Shown: one piece after another, positions 1 through 7,579 of the stretch
Position numbering within the stretch: the stretch's first letter is position 1
Layout of the letters: each line of letters begins with the position of its first letter
Assembly (NCBI RefSeq): GCF_018596315.1
Contig: NZ_JAHEAG010000024.1
Coordinates: forward strand, 54,418 to 118,417
Source of the DNA: Bradyrhizobium sp. SRL28
GTDB lineage: Bacteria; Pseudomonadota; Alphaproteobacteria; Rhizobiales; Xanthobacteraceae
DNA length: 64,000 nucleotides
Direction of reading: 5' to 3'
The notes under the pieces: generated by a model
Database searches by the model: none
The model's input: the letters and a program-made list of their open reading frames with translations, nothing else
What the model was told of the DNA's origin: nothing
Program-made: the position numbers and the translations under genes

Positions 1-102
1 AGCGAAACACCAAGCGTGACTGGCGTCACGTACCGCGATGCGGCTGCGGTTTAGCGTCCCCGCAGCAATTCTCGCCACGAGATTCTTTTGAGGAACGCTG
101 CC

Positions 103-1734
103 ATGTCCCGTTTTAAGTCAACGCTATTACGCGCCGGTCTCCTGGCAAGCCTGTTGAGCTTCAGCGCCGGCGCAGCTTTCGCCGAAGCCCCGAATGTCGA
201 TATCCGCAACGGCATGCAGACGCCGCCTGCCGAGCAGCGGGTCGCGCTTGTCATCGGGAACTCGAATTATCAGACGGCACCAAAGCTCGCGAATCCCGGC
301 AACGACGCGCAATCGATGGCGCAACTTTTGAACACGGCCGGTTTCGAGGTCACGCAGGCGACCGACCTGGCGCGCAGCGAGATGGTCAGGGTCGTGCAGG
401 ATTTTTCCGCCAAAGTGGCCGAGCGCGGTCCCGGCGCCGTCGCCATGATCTACTATGCCGGCCACGGCGTGCAGGTGGCGGGCGAGAACTATCTTTTGCC
501 GGTCGATGCAAAGATCTCCGCGCCGTCCGATCTCGACGGCAATTCGCTGCGGCTGGTCGACCTGATGGGCACGCTGGAATCGATCCAGAGCCGGATGCGC
601 ATCGTCGTGCTCGACGCCTGCCGCAACAATCCGTTCCCGGAGGTCAATGACACCGGGCGCGGTTTGGCAATCGTCGATGCGCCGAACGGCTCGATCGTCG
701 GCTACTCGACGGCGCCGGGAATGGAAGCGCAGGATGGCGACGGCAACCACAGCCCGTATACGTCCGCGTTCCTGAATATCGCGCGCGAACCGAACCTGCC
801 GATCGAGCAATTGTTCAAGCGCGTCCGACTCGAAGTGAACAACACGACGAAAGGCAAGCAGACGCCGTGGGAAAGCTCGTCGCTGACCTCCGATTTCTAT
901 TTCTTCGGCGATACCGCGGTTGCCTCGGGCCGCGCGCCGGATCGCCGGCCGATCATGCAGGCTGCGGCGAATCTGCCTTCGCGTTCAGTCCGCCAGGCCT
1001 ATGACTACGTACTATCCGAAGGCTCGCCCGAGTATTATGAGGAGTTCATCCGGCTCTACCCGCATGACCCGCTGTGCGACCACATCCGCGTGCTGCTCGG
1101 CAACCTGCAGGTGGCAAAGGCGTGGCACAAGGCGGTGCTTGCGAACTCGCCCTTCTCCTACAAGACTTTCCACGACAATTATTCCAACAGTCCGTACGCC
1201 AAGTCTGCGCTGAAGCTGCAGGGTGCGCCGAAGGCCGTTCCGCTGATGCAGTTCACGCATCTGGCGAAGCAGTCGCCGATGTACAAGCCGGGGAACTTCG
1301 GCCACACGCCGACACTGGGTATCTCCAAGGGTAATCTTGGAGCTCACACCCATATGCCCATGACGTCGAAGATCGTTACGCTGCCGGCCAAAGGCATGAC
1401 GACAAACAACCTTGCCAATGGCCGCAACAACATCGGCAACATGGGCAAGGTCACGACGCTGCCTGGCAAGATCAGGCCCGGCCCTGTCAATGCCGGCAAC
1501 AACGCCGGCAACACCGGAAAGATCTCGAGATTGCCGGGCAGGTTCAACAACAATCCGGCACGGCTCACCAACAGGCACATGGTCAACACCGCGCCGCGTC
1601 ATTTCAACAGTGGTATGGGCAGAGGACGTTTCAGCCAGAGCTTCGCTGCAGGCCCATCCCGCGGTTCGTTCGGCGGCGGCGGCGGATTCAGCGGCGGCCG
1701 ATCGTTCGGCGGCGGCGGCTTCGGGCGGCGCTGA
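103..1734 (+). CDS. Secreted caspase-like (peptidase C14) protein with Gly-rich tail
   Basis: A 543-residue protein with an N-terminal signal peptide (hydrophobic residues about 8-27, AFAEA cleavage region). Residues 45-270 form a caspase/metacaspase-type fold: VALVIGNSNY, then YYAGHG with the catalytic His at 121, and LDACRNNPF with the catalytic Cys at 173. Substrate is unknown; an envelope or periplasmic place is inferred from the signal. The C-terminal half is unlike known domains: three copies of a K-[IV]-x-x-LP-x-[KGR] motif (about residues 420-485) and a Gly/Ser/Phe/Arg-rich tail. I chose ATG 103 because AGGAACG lies just upstream; an in-frame TTG at 88 is less likely. A second caspase protein lies at 48127. 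Confidence 0.88.
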   Translation: MSRFKSTLLRAGLLASLLSFSAGAAFAEAPNVDIRNGMQTPPAEQRVALVIGNSNYQTAPKLANPGNDAQSMAQLLNTAGFEVTQATDLARSEMVRVVQDFSAKVAERGPGAVAMIYYAGHGVQVAGENYLLPVDAKISAPSDLDGNSLRLVDLMGTLESIQSRMRIVVLDACRNNPFPEVNDTGRGLAIVDAPNGSIVGYSTAPGMEAQDGDGNHSPYTSAFLNIAREPNLPIEQLFKRVRLEVNNTTKGKQTPWESSSLTSDFYFFGDTAVASGRAPDRRPIMQAAANLPSRSVRQAYDYVLSEGSPEYYEEFIRLYPHDPLCDHIRVLLGNLQVAKAWHKAVLANSPFSYKTFHDNYSNSPYAKSALKLQGAPKAVPLMQFTHLAKQSPMYKPGNFGHTPTLGISKGNLGAHTHMPMTSKIVTLPAKGMTTNNLANGRNNIGNMGKVTTLPGKIRPGPVNAGNNAGNTGKISRLPGRFNNNPARLTNRHMVNTAPRHFNSGMGRGRFSQSFAAGPSRGSFGGGGGFSGGRSFGGGGFGRR

Positions 1735-1760
1735 CTGGAGAGCTTCGTCCAATGCGGATC

Positions 1761-1790
1761 CGGGCAGAGCACACGCTCTGCCCGGTTCCG
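1761..1790 (+). terminator. Hairpin downstream of the caspase gene
   Basis: A perfect 10-bp stem (1761-1770 with 1775-1784) and a 4-base loop, followed by a weak T-containing stretch. It sits between two convergent genes and could stop transcription from either side. Confidence 0.5.
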
Positions 1791-1805
1791 TTTGAGACGG
1801 GATAA

Positions 1806-2795
1806 TCAGGCGACCAGCTTGGCGAACAGGTCCGCGTCGACATTGCCGCCGGAGAGCACGATGACGACGTTCTTGCCCTTGACGTCGATTCGGCCGGCCA
1901 GCAAGGCGGCGAGCCCGACGGCGCCGCCGGGTTCGACCACCAGCTTCAATTCCCGATAGGCATAGGCGACCGCCGCGCCGACTTCCTCGTCGGATGCGAT
2001 CACGCCATTCGCCAGCAGCTTGCTGTTGATCGAGAAGGTGAGCTCGCCCGGCATCGCCGCCATCAGCGCGTCGCAGATGGTGCGGCCGGCGGCGTGGTGG
2101 GCCTCGCGATGCCCGGCGCGCAGCGACAGGCCGTGGTCGTCATAGTCCTTGGGCTCGGCGACGATCACCTGCGCCTGCGGAAACTTTGCCTTCACCGCCG
2201 TCGCAACGCCGGCGATCAGCCCGCCGCCCGATGCCGGCGCCACCACGATATCGGGGACGAGCCCGAGCGCCGCCATGTCCTCGGCGATCTCGCGGCCCGC
2301 GGTGCCCTGCCCGGCGATCACAAAGGGATCGTCATACGGGCGCACCAACGTCGCGCCACGCTTGCTGGCAATGCCGTTGGCGATGGCTTCGCGGTCTTCC
2401 TTGTCGCGGTCGTAGAGCACCACCTCGGCGCCGTATCCCTTGGTGCGCTCGCGCTTGGTGACGGGCGAATCCGCAGGCATCACGATGGTGGCCTGCATGT
2501 GCAGGATCTGCGCCGCCGCCGCCACGCCCTGGGCGTGGTTGCCGGAAGAGAACGCGACCACCCCGCCGCCGCGCTTGTCCTGCGGGATCGAGGCCAGCTT
2601 GTTGAAGGCGCCGCGGAACTTGAACGATCCGGTCCGCTGCAGCATTTCGGGCTTCAGAAAGACCTTGGTCCCGACGCGTTCATTGAGAACGGGGAACGAC
2701 AACAACGGCGTCCGCACCGCAAAGGGCGCGACCACCTTGGCGGCGGCCTCGATATCGGCCGCGCCAATGGGTGGATTTTGGATGGATTCTGGCAT
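1806..2795 (-). CDS. Threonine/serine dehydratase-type PLP enzyme
   Basis: A 329-residue fold-type II PLP enzyme of the threonine ammonia-lyase/serine racemase group, which deaminates L-threonine to 2-oxobutanoate or acts on serine. SFKFRGAFN carries the Schiff-base lysine, SGNHAQG binds substrate, SGGGLIAG binds the cofactor phosphate, and a C-terminal SGGNVD motif is present. There is no ACT regulatory domain, so it is the short catabolic or racemase-like form rather than biosynthetic IlvA. The frame is open to 2831, but the ATG at 2795 starts nearer the conserved domain. It converges with the caspase gene. Whether it is a dehydratase or a racemase cannot be decided from sequence. Confidence 0.85.
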   Translation of the reverse strand: MPESIQNPPIGAADIEAAAKVVAPFAVRTPLLSFPVLNERVGTKVFLKPEMLQRTGSFKFRGAFNKLASIPQDKRGGGVVAFSSGNHAQGVAAAAQILHMQATIVMPADSPVTKRERTKGYGAEVVLYDRDKEDREAIANGIASKRGATLVRPYDDPFVIAGQGTAGREIAEDMAALGLVPDIVVAPASGGGLIAGVATAVKAKFPQAQVIVAEPKDYDDHGLSLRAGHREAHHAAGRTICDALMAAMPGELTFSINSKLLANGVIASDEEVGAAVAYAYRELKLVVEPGGAVGLAALLAGRIDVKGKNVVIVLSGGNVDADLFAKLVA

Positions 2796-2853
2796 CCGCA
2801 ATTTGTATCGCGGTCGCTGACAGGCGGGCAAGACGATTCAGCGTGAACTTGAT

Positions 2854-2978
2854 AGCGTTTTCAAGCGAAGCATGCCTCGGACTTGATCCGGGGGTGGCCA
2901 CCGGTTCGCGTCAAGAAAACGCGTCAAAACAAGAATCTAGAGCCCGGTTCTGATTCAATCAGAACTGAAGGGCTCTAG
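2854..2978 (-). repeat. Dispersed TAGAGC-hairpin repeat, copy 1
   Basis: On the minus strand the copy begins with a hairpin (CTAGAGCCC... pairing with ...GGGCTCTAG, 2937-2978) and continues through TTGTTTTGACGCGTTTTCTT to GAAAACGCT. Similar copies lie at 57508-57619 and 61077-61197. The TAG that begins the hairpin is the stop codon of the glycosyltransferase gene ending at 2975. It can act as a transcription terminator for that gene. Confidence 0.8.
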
Positions 2979-4033
2979 GCGGCGAAATGCGGGTCTTCGG
3001 CCACAAATTCGGCCACCTCGCCGTCCGGCGCCACGGGGCGGACATTCAGGGCATGTTCGACAAAAACCCGCGCAGAGGCCTGCCAGGTGTGGGCGGTGGC
3101 GAATTCGACGCAATCTTCCCGCGAAACCTGCAGTGCCTCCAGGCACGCCTTGCGCAAATCCTCGTCCAGAACGCCGACCGGCGTCGAGCCGATCACGTCG
3201 CGCGGACCGGTGACCGGAAAGGCGGCAACCGGCAGGCCGCTGGCCAGCGCCTCCAGCAGCACCAGCCCAAAAGTGTCGGTCTTGCTGGGAAATACGAAAA
3301 TATCGGAGGCCGCGTAGATTTCGGCCAGTTCCTCGCCGTGCCTGGCGCCCAAAAACACGGCGTCCGGATACTTCCGCTCCAGCGCCGTCCGGGCCGGTCC
3401 ATCGCCGACGATGAGCTTGGTGCCGGGCAAATCGAGGTCGAGGAAGGCTTCGAGATTCTTTTCAACCGCAAGGCGGCCGACGCTGAGATATACCGGCATC
3501 GGCAGGCAGAGATCGACGCTGCGCGGATGAAACAGCGAGGTATCGACGCCGCGCGACCACAGCACCACGTTGCGAAAACCGCGCATGCGCAATTCGGCCG
3601 CCAGCGCCGGCGTTGCCGCCATCACCGCCTGGCTCGGCCGGTGGAACCAGCGCAGCGCCCGCCACACCCAGGATTCCGGAATCGGCGAACGCGCGGAAAC
3701 ATATTCGGGGAAACGAGTATGAAAGCTCGTGGTGAACGGCAGGCCGCGCTTGCGGCAATAGCGCCGCACCAACAGCCCGATCGGGCCCTCGGTCGCGATA
3801 TGAATGCTGTCGGGCTTAGCCGCTTCGATCAGTCGCGCGATTTTAGCTGGGTACGGCAGCGCCAGCCGCAGATCGGGATAGCTCGGCATCGCGAAGGTGC
3901 GAAACGATTGCGGCGTCAGGAAACTCACCTCGACGCCAAAACCCTTGGCCGCCTCGGCCATCGCGGTCAGCGTCCGAACCACCCCGTTGACCTGGGGATG
4001 CCATGCATCGGTTGCGACCAGGATATGCGTCAT
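2975..4033 (-). CDS. GT4-family glycosyltransferase
   Basis: A 352-residue retaining GT-B glycosyltransferase (GT4). The N-terminal domain starts TDAWHPQVNGVVRTL; the C-terminal nucleotide-sugar domain has SVGRLAVEKN, FGLVLLEALASGLP and PVTGPRDVI. It resembles the MgtA/GDP-mannose or glucosyl-lipid transferase branch; donor and acceptor are not determinable. The ATG overlaps the stop of the upstream metallophosphoesterase gene (ATGA, 4030-4033), so the two are probably translated as a coupled pair acting on membrane lipid or lipid A-related substrates. Its stop TAG lies inside the downstream dispersed repeat. Confidence 0.87.
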   Translation of the reverse strand: MTHILVATDAWHPQVNGVVRTLTAMAEAAKGFGVEVSFLTPQSFRTFAMPSYPDLRLALPYPAKIARLIEAAKPDSIHIATEGPIGLLVRRYCRKRGLPFTTSFHTRFPEYVSARSPIPESWVWRALRWFHRPSQAVMAATPALAAELRMRGFRNVVLWSRGVDTSLFHPRSVDLCLPMPVYLSVGRLAVEKNLEAFLDLDLPGTKLIVGDGPARTALERKYPDAVFLGARHGEELAEIYAASDIFVFPSKTDTFGLVLLEALASGLPVAAFPVTGPRDVIGSTPVGVLDEDLRKACLEALQVSREDCVEFATAHTWQASARVFVEHALNVRPVAPDGEVAEFVAEDPHFAA

Positions 4034-4842
4034 GCGGCGCGCGCCGCGACGCGGGGAACGGGTGCCGCCCTTCGCTGCGGATCGGCCCAGGTGATGATCT
4101 CGAACCTGCCGTCCTCATGCTCGGCGAGCGCGGTGCAGCTTTCCACCCAGTCGCCGCAATTCATGTAGCGGATGCCGTGCTCGTCGCGGATGGTGGCGTA
4201 GTGGATATGGCCGCAGATCACGCCGTCGGCGCCGTGGCGCCGCGCTTCGCCGGCCAGGGTCTTCTCGAATGCGCCGATATAATTCACGGCGTTCTTGACC
4301 TTCAGCTTGGCCCATTGCGACAGCGACCAATAGGGCACGCCGAACATGCGCCGGAAGAAATTGACCAGGCGATTCATCTGAATGGCGAAGTCGTAGGCCT
4401 TGTCGCCGAGATGGGCGAGCCAGCGCGCGTTCTGCACCACGAGATCGAAGATGTCGCCGTGGATGACGAGGTAGCGCTTGCCGTCGGCGCCCTCGTGAAT
4501 GGTGTTTTCCACCACGTCGATGCCGCCAAAATGCGTGCCGTAGTAATTGCGCAGGAACTCGTCGTGATTGCCCGGCACGTAGATGACCTTGGCGCCCTTG
4601 CGCGCCTTGCGCAGCATCTTCTGCACGAAGTCGTTGTGCGATTGCGGCCAGTACCAGCTCGACTTCAGCGCCCAGCCATCGACGATATCACCGACGAGGT
4701 AGATGGTGTCGGCGTCATGGCTCTTGAGGAAGTCCAGCAAACGGTCGGCTTGCGAGCCGCGGGCTCCGAGATGGACATCGGAGATAAACAAGGTGCGAAA
4801 ACGCCGTTCCGGGCTGTCTTCACTCAAGGAGTCACTACCCAT
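4030..4842 (-). CDS. LpxH-like metallophosphoesterase (UDP-2,3-diacylglucosamine diphosphatase family)
   Basis: A 270-residue calcineurin-like phosphoesterase. All metal-site motifs are visible: SDVHLG, GDIVDGW, GNHDEF, HGDIFD and GHIHYA. Family members of LpxH type cleave UDP-2,3-diacylglucosamine to lipid X at the inner membrane. Alphaproteobacteria usually use the unrelated LpxI for that step, so this protein may act on another nucleotide-lipid or phospholipid; that is inference. It is the first gene of a two-gene unit and overlaps the glycosyltransferase start by four bases. The start is followed by a short polar leader before the core RTLFISD. Confidence 0.85.
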   Translation of the reverse strand: MGSDSLSEDSPERRFRTLFISDVHLGARGSQADRLLDFLKSHDADTIYLVGDIVDGWALKSSWYWPQSHNDFVQKMLRKARKGAKVIYVPGNHDEFLRNYYGTHFGGIDVVENTIHEGADGKRYLVIHGDIFDLVVQNARWLAHLGDKAYDFAIQMNRLVNFFRRMFGVPYWSLSQWAKLKVKNAVNYIGAFEKTLAGEARRHGADGVICGHIHYATIRDEHGIRYMNCGDWVESCTALAEHEDGRFEIITWADPQRRAAPVPRVAARAA

Positions 4843-4928
4843 ACCTGTCCCCTGACAGATTTCTGTGACAGGGCGATGACTAGTTCACGCGACTGATAGC
4901 CCCACGAGAATCAATGCCGCGCCCCGTG

Positions 4929-5005
4929 GTTTGCGGATAACAGCGCGATGCGACAGCCAAGCGACATGAGAGCGGCAAGATTTCGCTGTCGTCCCTGCGA
5001 AAGCA
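4929..5005. repeat. Degenerate dispersed repeat, partner of 6079-6150
   Basis: The stretch GCGGATAACAGCGCGATGCGAC through CGTCCCTGCGAA matches 6079-6150 with scattered differences. Each copy lies about 210 bases to the left of a copy of the thiD 3' end, so it may be part of the same duplicated unit. Confidence 0.6.
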
Positions 5006-5025
5006 AGCGACATGCGATGATGTGC

Positions 5026-5114
5026 GTAGCCCGGATGGAGCGAAGCGCAATCCGGGGCCGGTCACGCATGCGGATTCGGTTACCCCGGATTGCGCTTCGC
5101 TTCATCCGGGCTAC
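5026..5114. repeat. Large REP-like inverted repeat
   Basis: Two 32-base arms, GTAGCCCGGATGGAGCGAAG... (5026-5057) and its near-perfect reverse complement (5083-5114), separated by 25 bases. This is a common dispersed intergenic palindrome type in this bacterial group. It can form a long hairpin in RNA from either strand. Confidence 0.85.
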
Positions 5115-5137
5115 AAACGTCCGCATTAGCAACCGCT

Positions 5138-5345
5138 AATAAAACTTCTGAAAATGATGGATCGGGCCGTGGCCATGCCCGACGCTGAAGCGGTCTGCAG
5201 CGGCGATCGCGGCGCTGACCCAGGCCTTGGCGTTGCGCACGGCGCTTTCCATGTCCTCGCCCTTTGCCAGCCCCGTGGCAATCGCCGAGGAAAGCGGCAA
5301 CCGGTGCCGTGGCCATTTTGGTGGCGACGCGCGGCGCGGCTAGTG
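5138..5345 (-). pseudogene. Duplicated 3' fragment of thiD
   Basis: The 132 bases 5138-5269 are identical to 6292-6423, the last codons of thiD plus its end. From 5270 to about 5345 the similarity continues with mismatches and an indel that shifts the frame, then stops. No start or N-terminal part exists, so it is a non-functional fragment. A GTAGCCCGG palindrome lies on one side and a P-loop gene on the other. Confidence 0.9.
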
Positions 5346-5436
5346 CCCCCAAGCCGAACCATCATGGACAAACCTTGCGCCTTCCGGGTGCGTCTGCTTA
5401 GGATCACAACTTCAACAGAGGACTGCGGATTACATC

Positions 5437-6012
5437 ATGACGTTCGAAGGGCAGCGGCTGCCGTTTCGTCGGGTTCACATTGCCGGCGCACCCGGCGGCG
5501 GAACAACGACAATTGGCCGTGCGCTTGCTAACCATCTCGCAATCCCGCATTTCGACGCTGACGATTTCTACTGGATCCCGACGAACCCACCGTATCGCCA
5601 ACCTCGCCCTCGTCCAGATCGAGTGAGGCTGATGCGAGAATTGTTTCTCGATCGTGACGCGTGGGTATTCAGTTCGGGCAAGATCGAAGCTTGGGCGCCC
5701 GAGATCGTCCCCGCGATTGATCTTGTCGCCTTCCTGACTGTACCAACCGAGGTTCGCATGGAGCGGCTTCGACTACGCCAGGACCGTCAATTCGGCCCGA
5801 ATGCTGTGGCGCCGGGTGGCTGGAACTACGCCAACACACTCGATCTTTATTCAACTGCGGCTGGCTACGACGACGGCGCCGCAAAGGCTCGCACTCGGCC
5901 GGGCCATGAGGCGTGGTTTAGCACGCTGACCTGCCCCATCGTGCGCATCGATGGCACCCGACCCGTCCGGGATATCACGGCTGAAATAGCGGCTCATTTG
6001 CCGTCGCTATAG
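5437..6012 (+). CDS. P-loop nucleotide kinase-like protein
   Basis: A 191-residue protein with an N-terminal Walker A, GAPGGGTTT, and a following FDADDFYW segment typical of small adenylate-kinase-like/AAA proteins that phosphorylate nucleotides or other small molecules. A region with RMERLRLRQDRQFG may be an Arg-rich lid. The substrate is unknown. The gene is alone on its strand between the two copies of the thiD 3' end, which suggests it arrived with, or was isolated by, that rearrangement. The ATG at 5437 lies close to the P-loop as is usual for the family. Confidence 0.75.
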   Translation: MTFEGQRLPFRRVHIAGAPGGGTTTIGRALANHLAIPHFDADDFYWIPTNPPYRQPRPRPDRVRLMRELFLDRDAWVFSSGKIEAWAPEIVPAIDLVAFLTVPTEVRMERLRLRQDRQFGPNAVAPGGWNYANTLDLYSTAAGYDDGAAKARTRPGHEAWFSTLTCPIVRIDGTRPVRDITAEIAAHLPSL

Positions 6013-6078
6013 AAAAGCGAACCGTAATTTATTGATATCGAGCGAGCGGATTCTGGCAGGGCGTCCGCCCGGCTTCAG

Positions 6079-6283
6079 CGGATAGCAGCGCGATGCGACA
6101 GATAGGCGACAAGCGAGCAGCGACATTTTCGCTGCCGTCCCTGCGAACGAAAGTAGGGACCCACACGCCGCGGCACCAATTGTTTTGGAAGACGTCAGCC
6201 ATCTCGCTTCTATCGATGGGACAACGCGGTATGGGTCCCTGCGCCCGTGCGCAATTGCGCACTAGGCAGGGACGACGGCGGAT
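6079..6283. repeat. Dispersed repeat with GGGACCCA...TGGGTCCC arms
   Basis: Contains the partner of the 4929-5005 repeat, then arms AGGGACCCACACGCCGCGGC and ATGGGTCCCTGCG ending GCAGGGACGACGG. A related unit lies at about 41645-41755 (GACCCATGCGCCGCGGCGG ... TGGGTCCCTGCG ... GCAGGGACGACGG). Apparently non-coding. Confidence 0.65.
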
Positions 6284-6289
6284 AGGACT

Positions 6290-7090
6290 TCAATAAAACT
6301 TCTGAAAATGATGGATCGGGCCGTGGCCATGCCCGACGCTGAAGCGGTCTGCAGCGGCGATCGCGGCGCTGACCCAGGCCTTGGCGTTGCGCACGGCGCT
6401 TTCCATGTCCTCGCCCTTTGCCAACCCTGCGGCAATCGCCGAGGAGAGCGAGCAGCCGGTGCCGTGCGTATTTTTGGTAGCGATGCGCGGCGCGGCGAGT
6501 ACGATGACACCAGAGGAATCGATCAGATAGTCGATGCTCTCGGCGCCCTCCCCGTGGCCGCCCTTGATCAGCACCGCCTTGCAGCCCAGGGCCAGCAATC
6601 GCTGGCCTTGTTTCTCGACGGCGGCTTCGTCCGCTGCCACGCCTTCGTCGAGCAGCGCTGCGGCTTCCGGCAAATTGGGCGTGATCACCGACGCCAACGG
6701 AATGAGCCTGGTCCGCAGCGCGTCCACCGCTTCAGCCGCGAGCAGCCGGTCGCCCGAGGTTGCGACCATCACAGGATCGAGCACGACATGCTTCGGCGAC
6801 CAGCGCGCCAGCCCGGCGACGATAGAATCCATAATCGGGGGCTGCGCCACCATGCCGATCTTGACCGCTCCCACCGCCAGATCGGAAAACACCACATCGA
6901 TCTGCGCGGTCACGAACTCCGCCGGCACCTGGTGGATGCCGCTGACGCCTTGGGTATTCTGCGCCGTCAGCGCCGTGATCACGGAGGCGCCGTAGACGCC
7001 GAGCGCAGCAAACGTCTTCAGGTCGGCCTGGATGCCCGCGCCCCCTGAGGAATCGGAGCCGGCGATGGTGAGCGCAATCGGCGTCGTCAT
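6290..7090 (-). CDS. thiD: Hydroxymethylpyrimidine/phosphomethylpyrimidine kinase
   Basis: A 266-residue ribokinase-fold enzyme that phosphorylates HMP and then HMP-phosphate in thiamine pyrophosphate synthesis. Seen: TIAGSDSSGGAGIQADLK at the N-terminus, VLDPVMVATSGD in the middle, and HGTGCSLSSAIAAG with the catalytic Cys/anion-hole region near the C-terminus. Length is normal. It is intact; a copy of its last 200 bases lies at 5138-5345. No other thi genes and no obvious TPP riboswitch were seen next to it. Confidence 0.95.
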   Translation of the reverse strand: MTTPIALTIAGSDSSGGAGIQADLKTFAALGVYGASVITALTAQNTQGVSGIHQVPAEFVTAQIDVVFSDLAVGAVKIGMVAQPPIMDSIVAGLARWSPKHVVLDPVMVATSGDRLLAAEAVDALRTRLIPLASVITPNLPEAAALLDEGVAADEAAVEKQGQRLLALGCKAVLIKGGHGEGAESIDYLIDSSGVIVLAAPRIATKNTHGTGCSLSSAIAAGLAKGEDMESAVRNAKAWVSAAIAAADRFSVGHGHGPIHHFQKFY

Positions 7091-7133
7091 CAGAAGTCTC
7101 GTGAAAATGCTGTGTTCAGGGCCATGTCTTGTT

Positions 7134-7165
7134 CTAAGTGGCTTGTCCTAAGTGGCTTGTCCTAA
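7134..7165. repeat. Short tandem repeat, 14-base unit
   Basis: Two exact copies of CTAAGTGGCTTGTC (7134-7147, 7148-7161) followed by CTAA of a third. It lies between divergently transcribed thiD and the AsnC-like gene, so copy number could alter their promoter spacing. Confidence 0.8.
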
Positions 7166-7250
7166 CGCGCCCGCCCATTGGCGGCAAGCTGGCTTGCCAT
7201 TATCAGCGGTTTTTGGCCTATTGGGGCCAACATTTTTGGAGACGACAGCG

Positions 7251-7496
7251 ATGGTTCCCTTCTTCGTCCAGTTCAAATGCAAGCTCGGCCAGTCCTACGC
7301 CGTCGCCAATGCGCTCGCGGAGGCCGAGATCGCCTCGGAGATCTATTCCACCGCCGGCGATTACGATCTGCTGGTCAAATTCTACGTCGATAACGACACC
7401 GACATCGGCCATTTCGTCAACGAGAGGGTGCAGGTGATTCCGGGCATCCAGGACACCCACACCATCATCACCTTCAAGGCATTCGGCACCGGCTAG
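7251..7496 (+). CDS. Stand-alone Lrp/AsnC ligand-binding (RAM) domain protein
   Basis: An 81-residue protein corresponding to the C-terminal effector domain of Lrp/AsnC regulators, without the DNA-binding HTH. Seen: the beta-alpha-beta pattern with EIYSTAGDYDLLVKFYV and a terminal IQDTHTIITFKAF. Such proteins form dimers or octamers and bind amino acids or related ligands. The ATG at 7251 follows GGAG at about 7238; longer in-frame starts are out of character. The dehydrogenase gene follows on the same strand and may be co-transcribed. Confidence 0.85.
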   Translation: MVPFFVQFKCKLGQSYAVANALAEAEIASEIYSTAGDYDLLVKFYVDNDTDIGHFVNERVQVIPGIQDTHTIITFKAFGTG

Positions 7497-7579
7497 CAAC
7501 GGCGGCCCCGCCTGCCCGCAATCGCCGTCGACTTTGCCCGGCGCGCGGCCACGCCTGCGGGCCGCACGGAGCACCTGTC

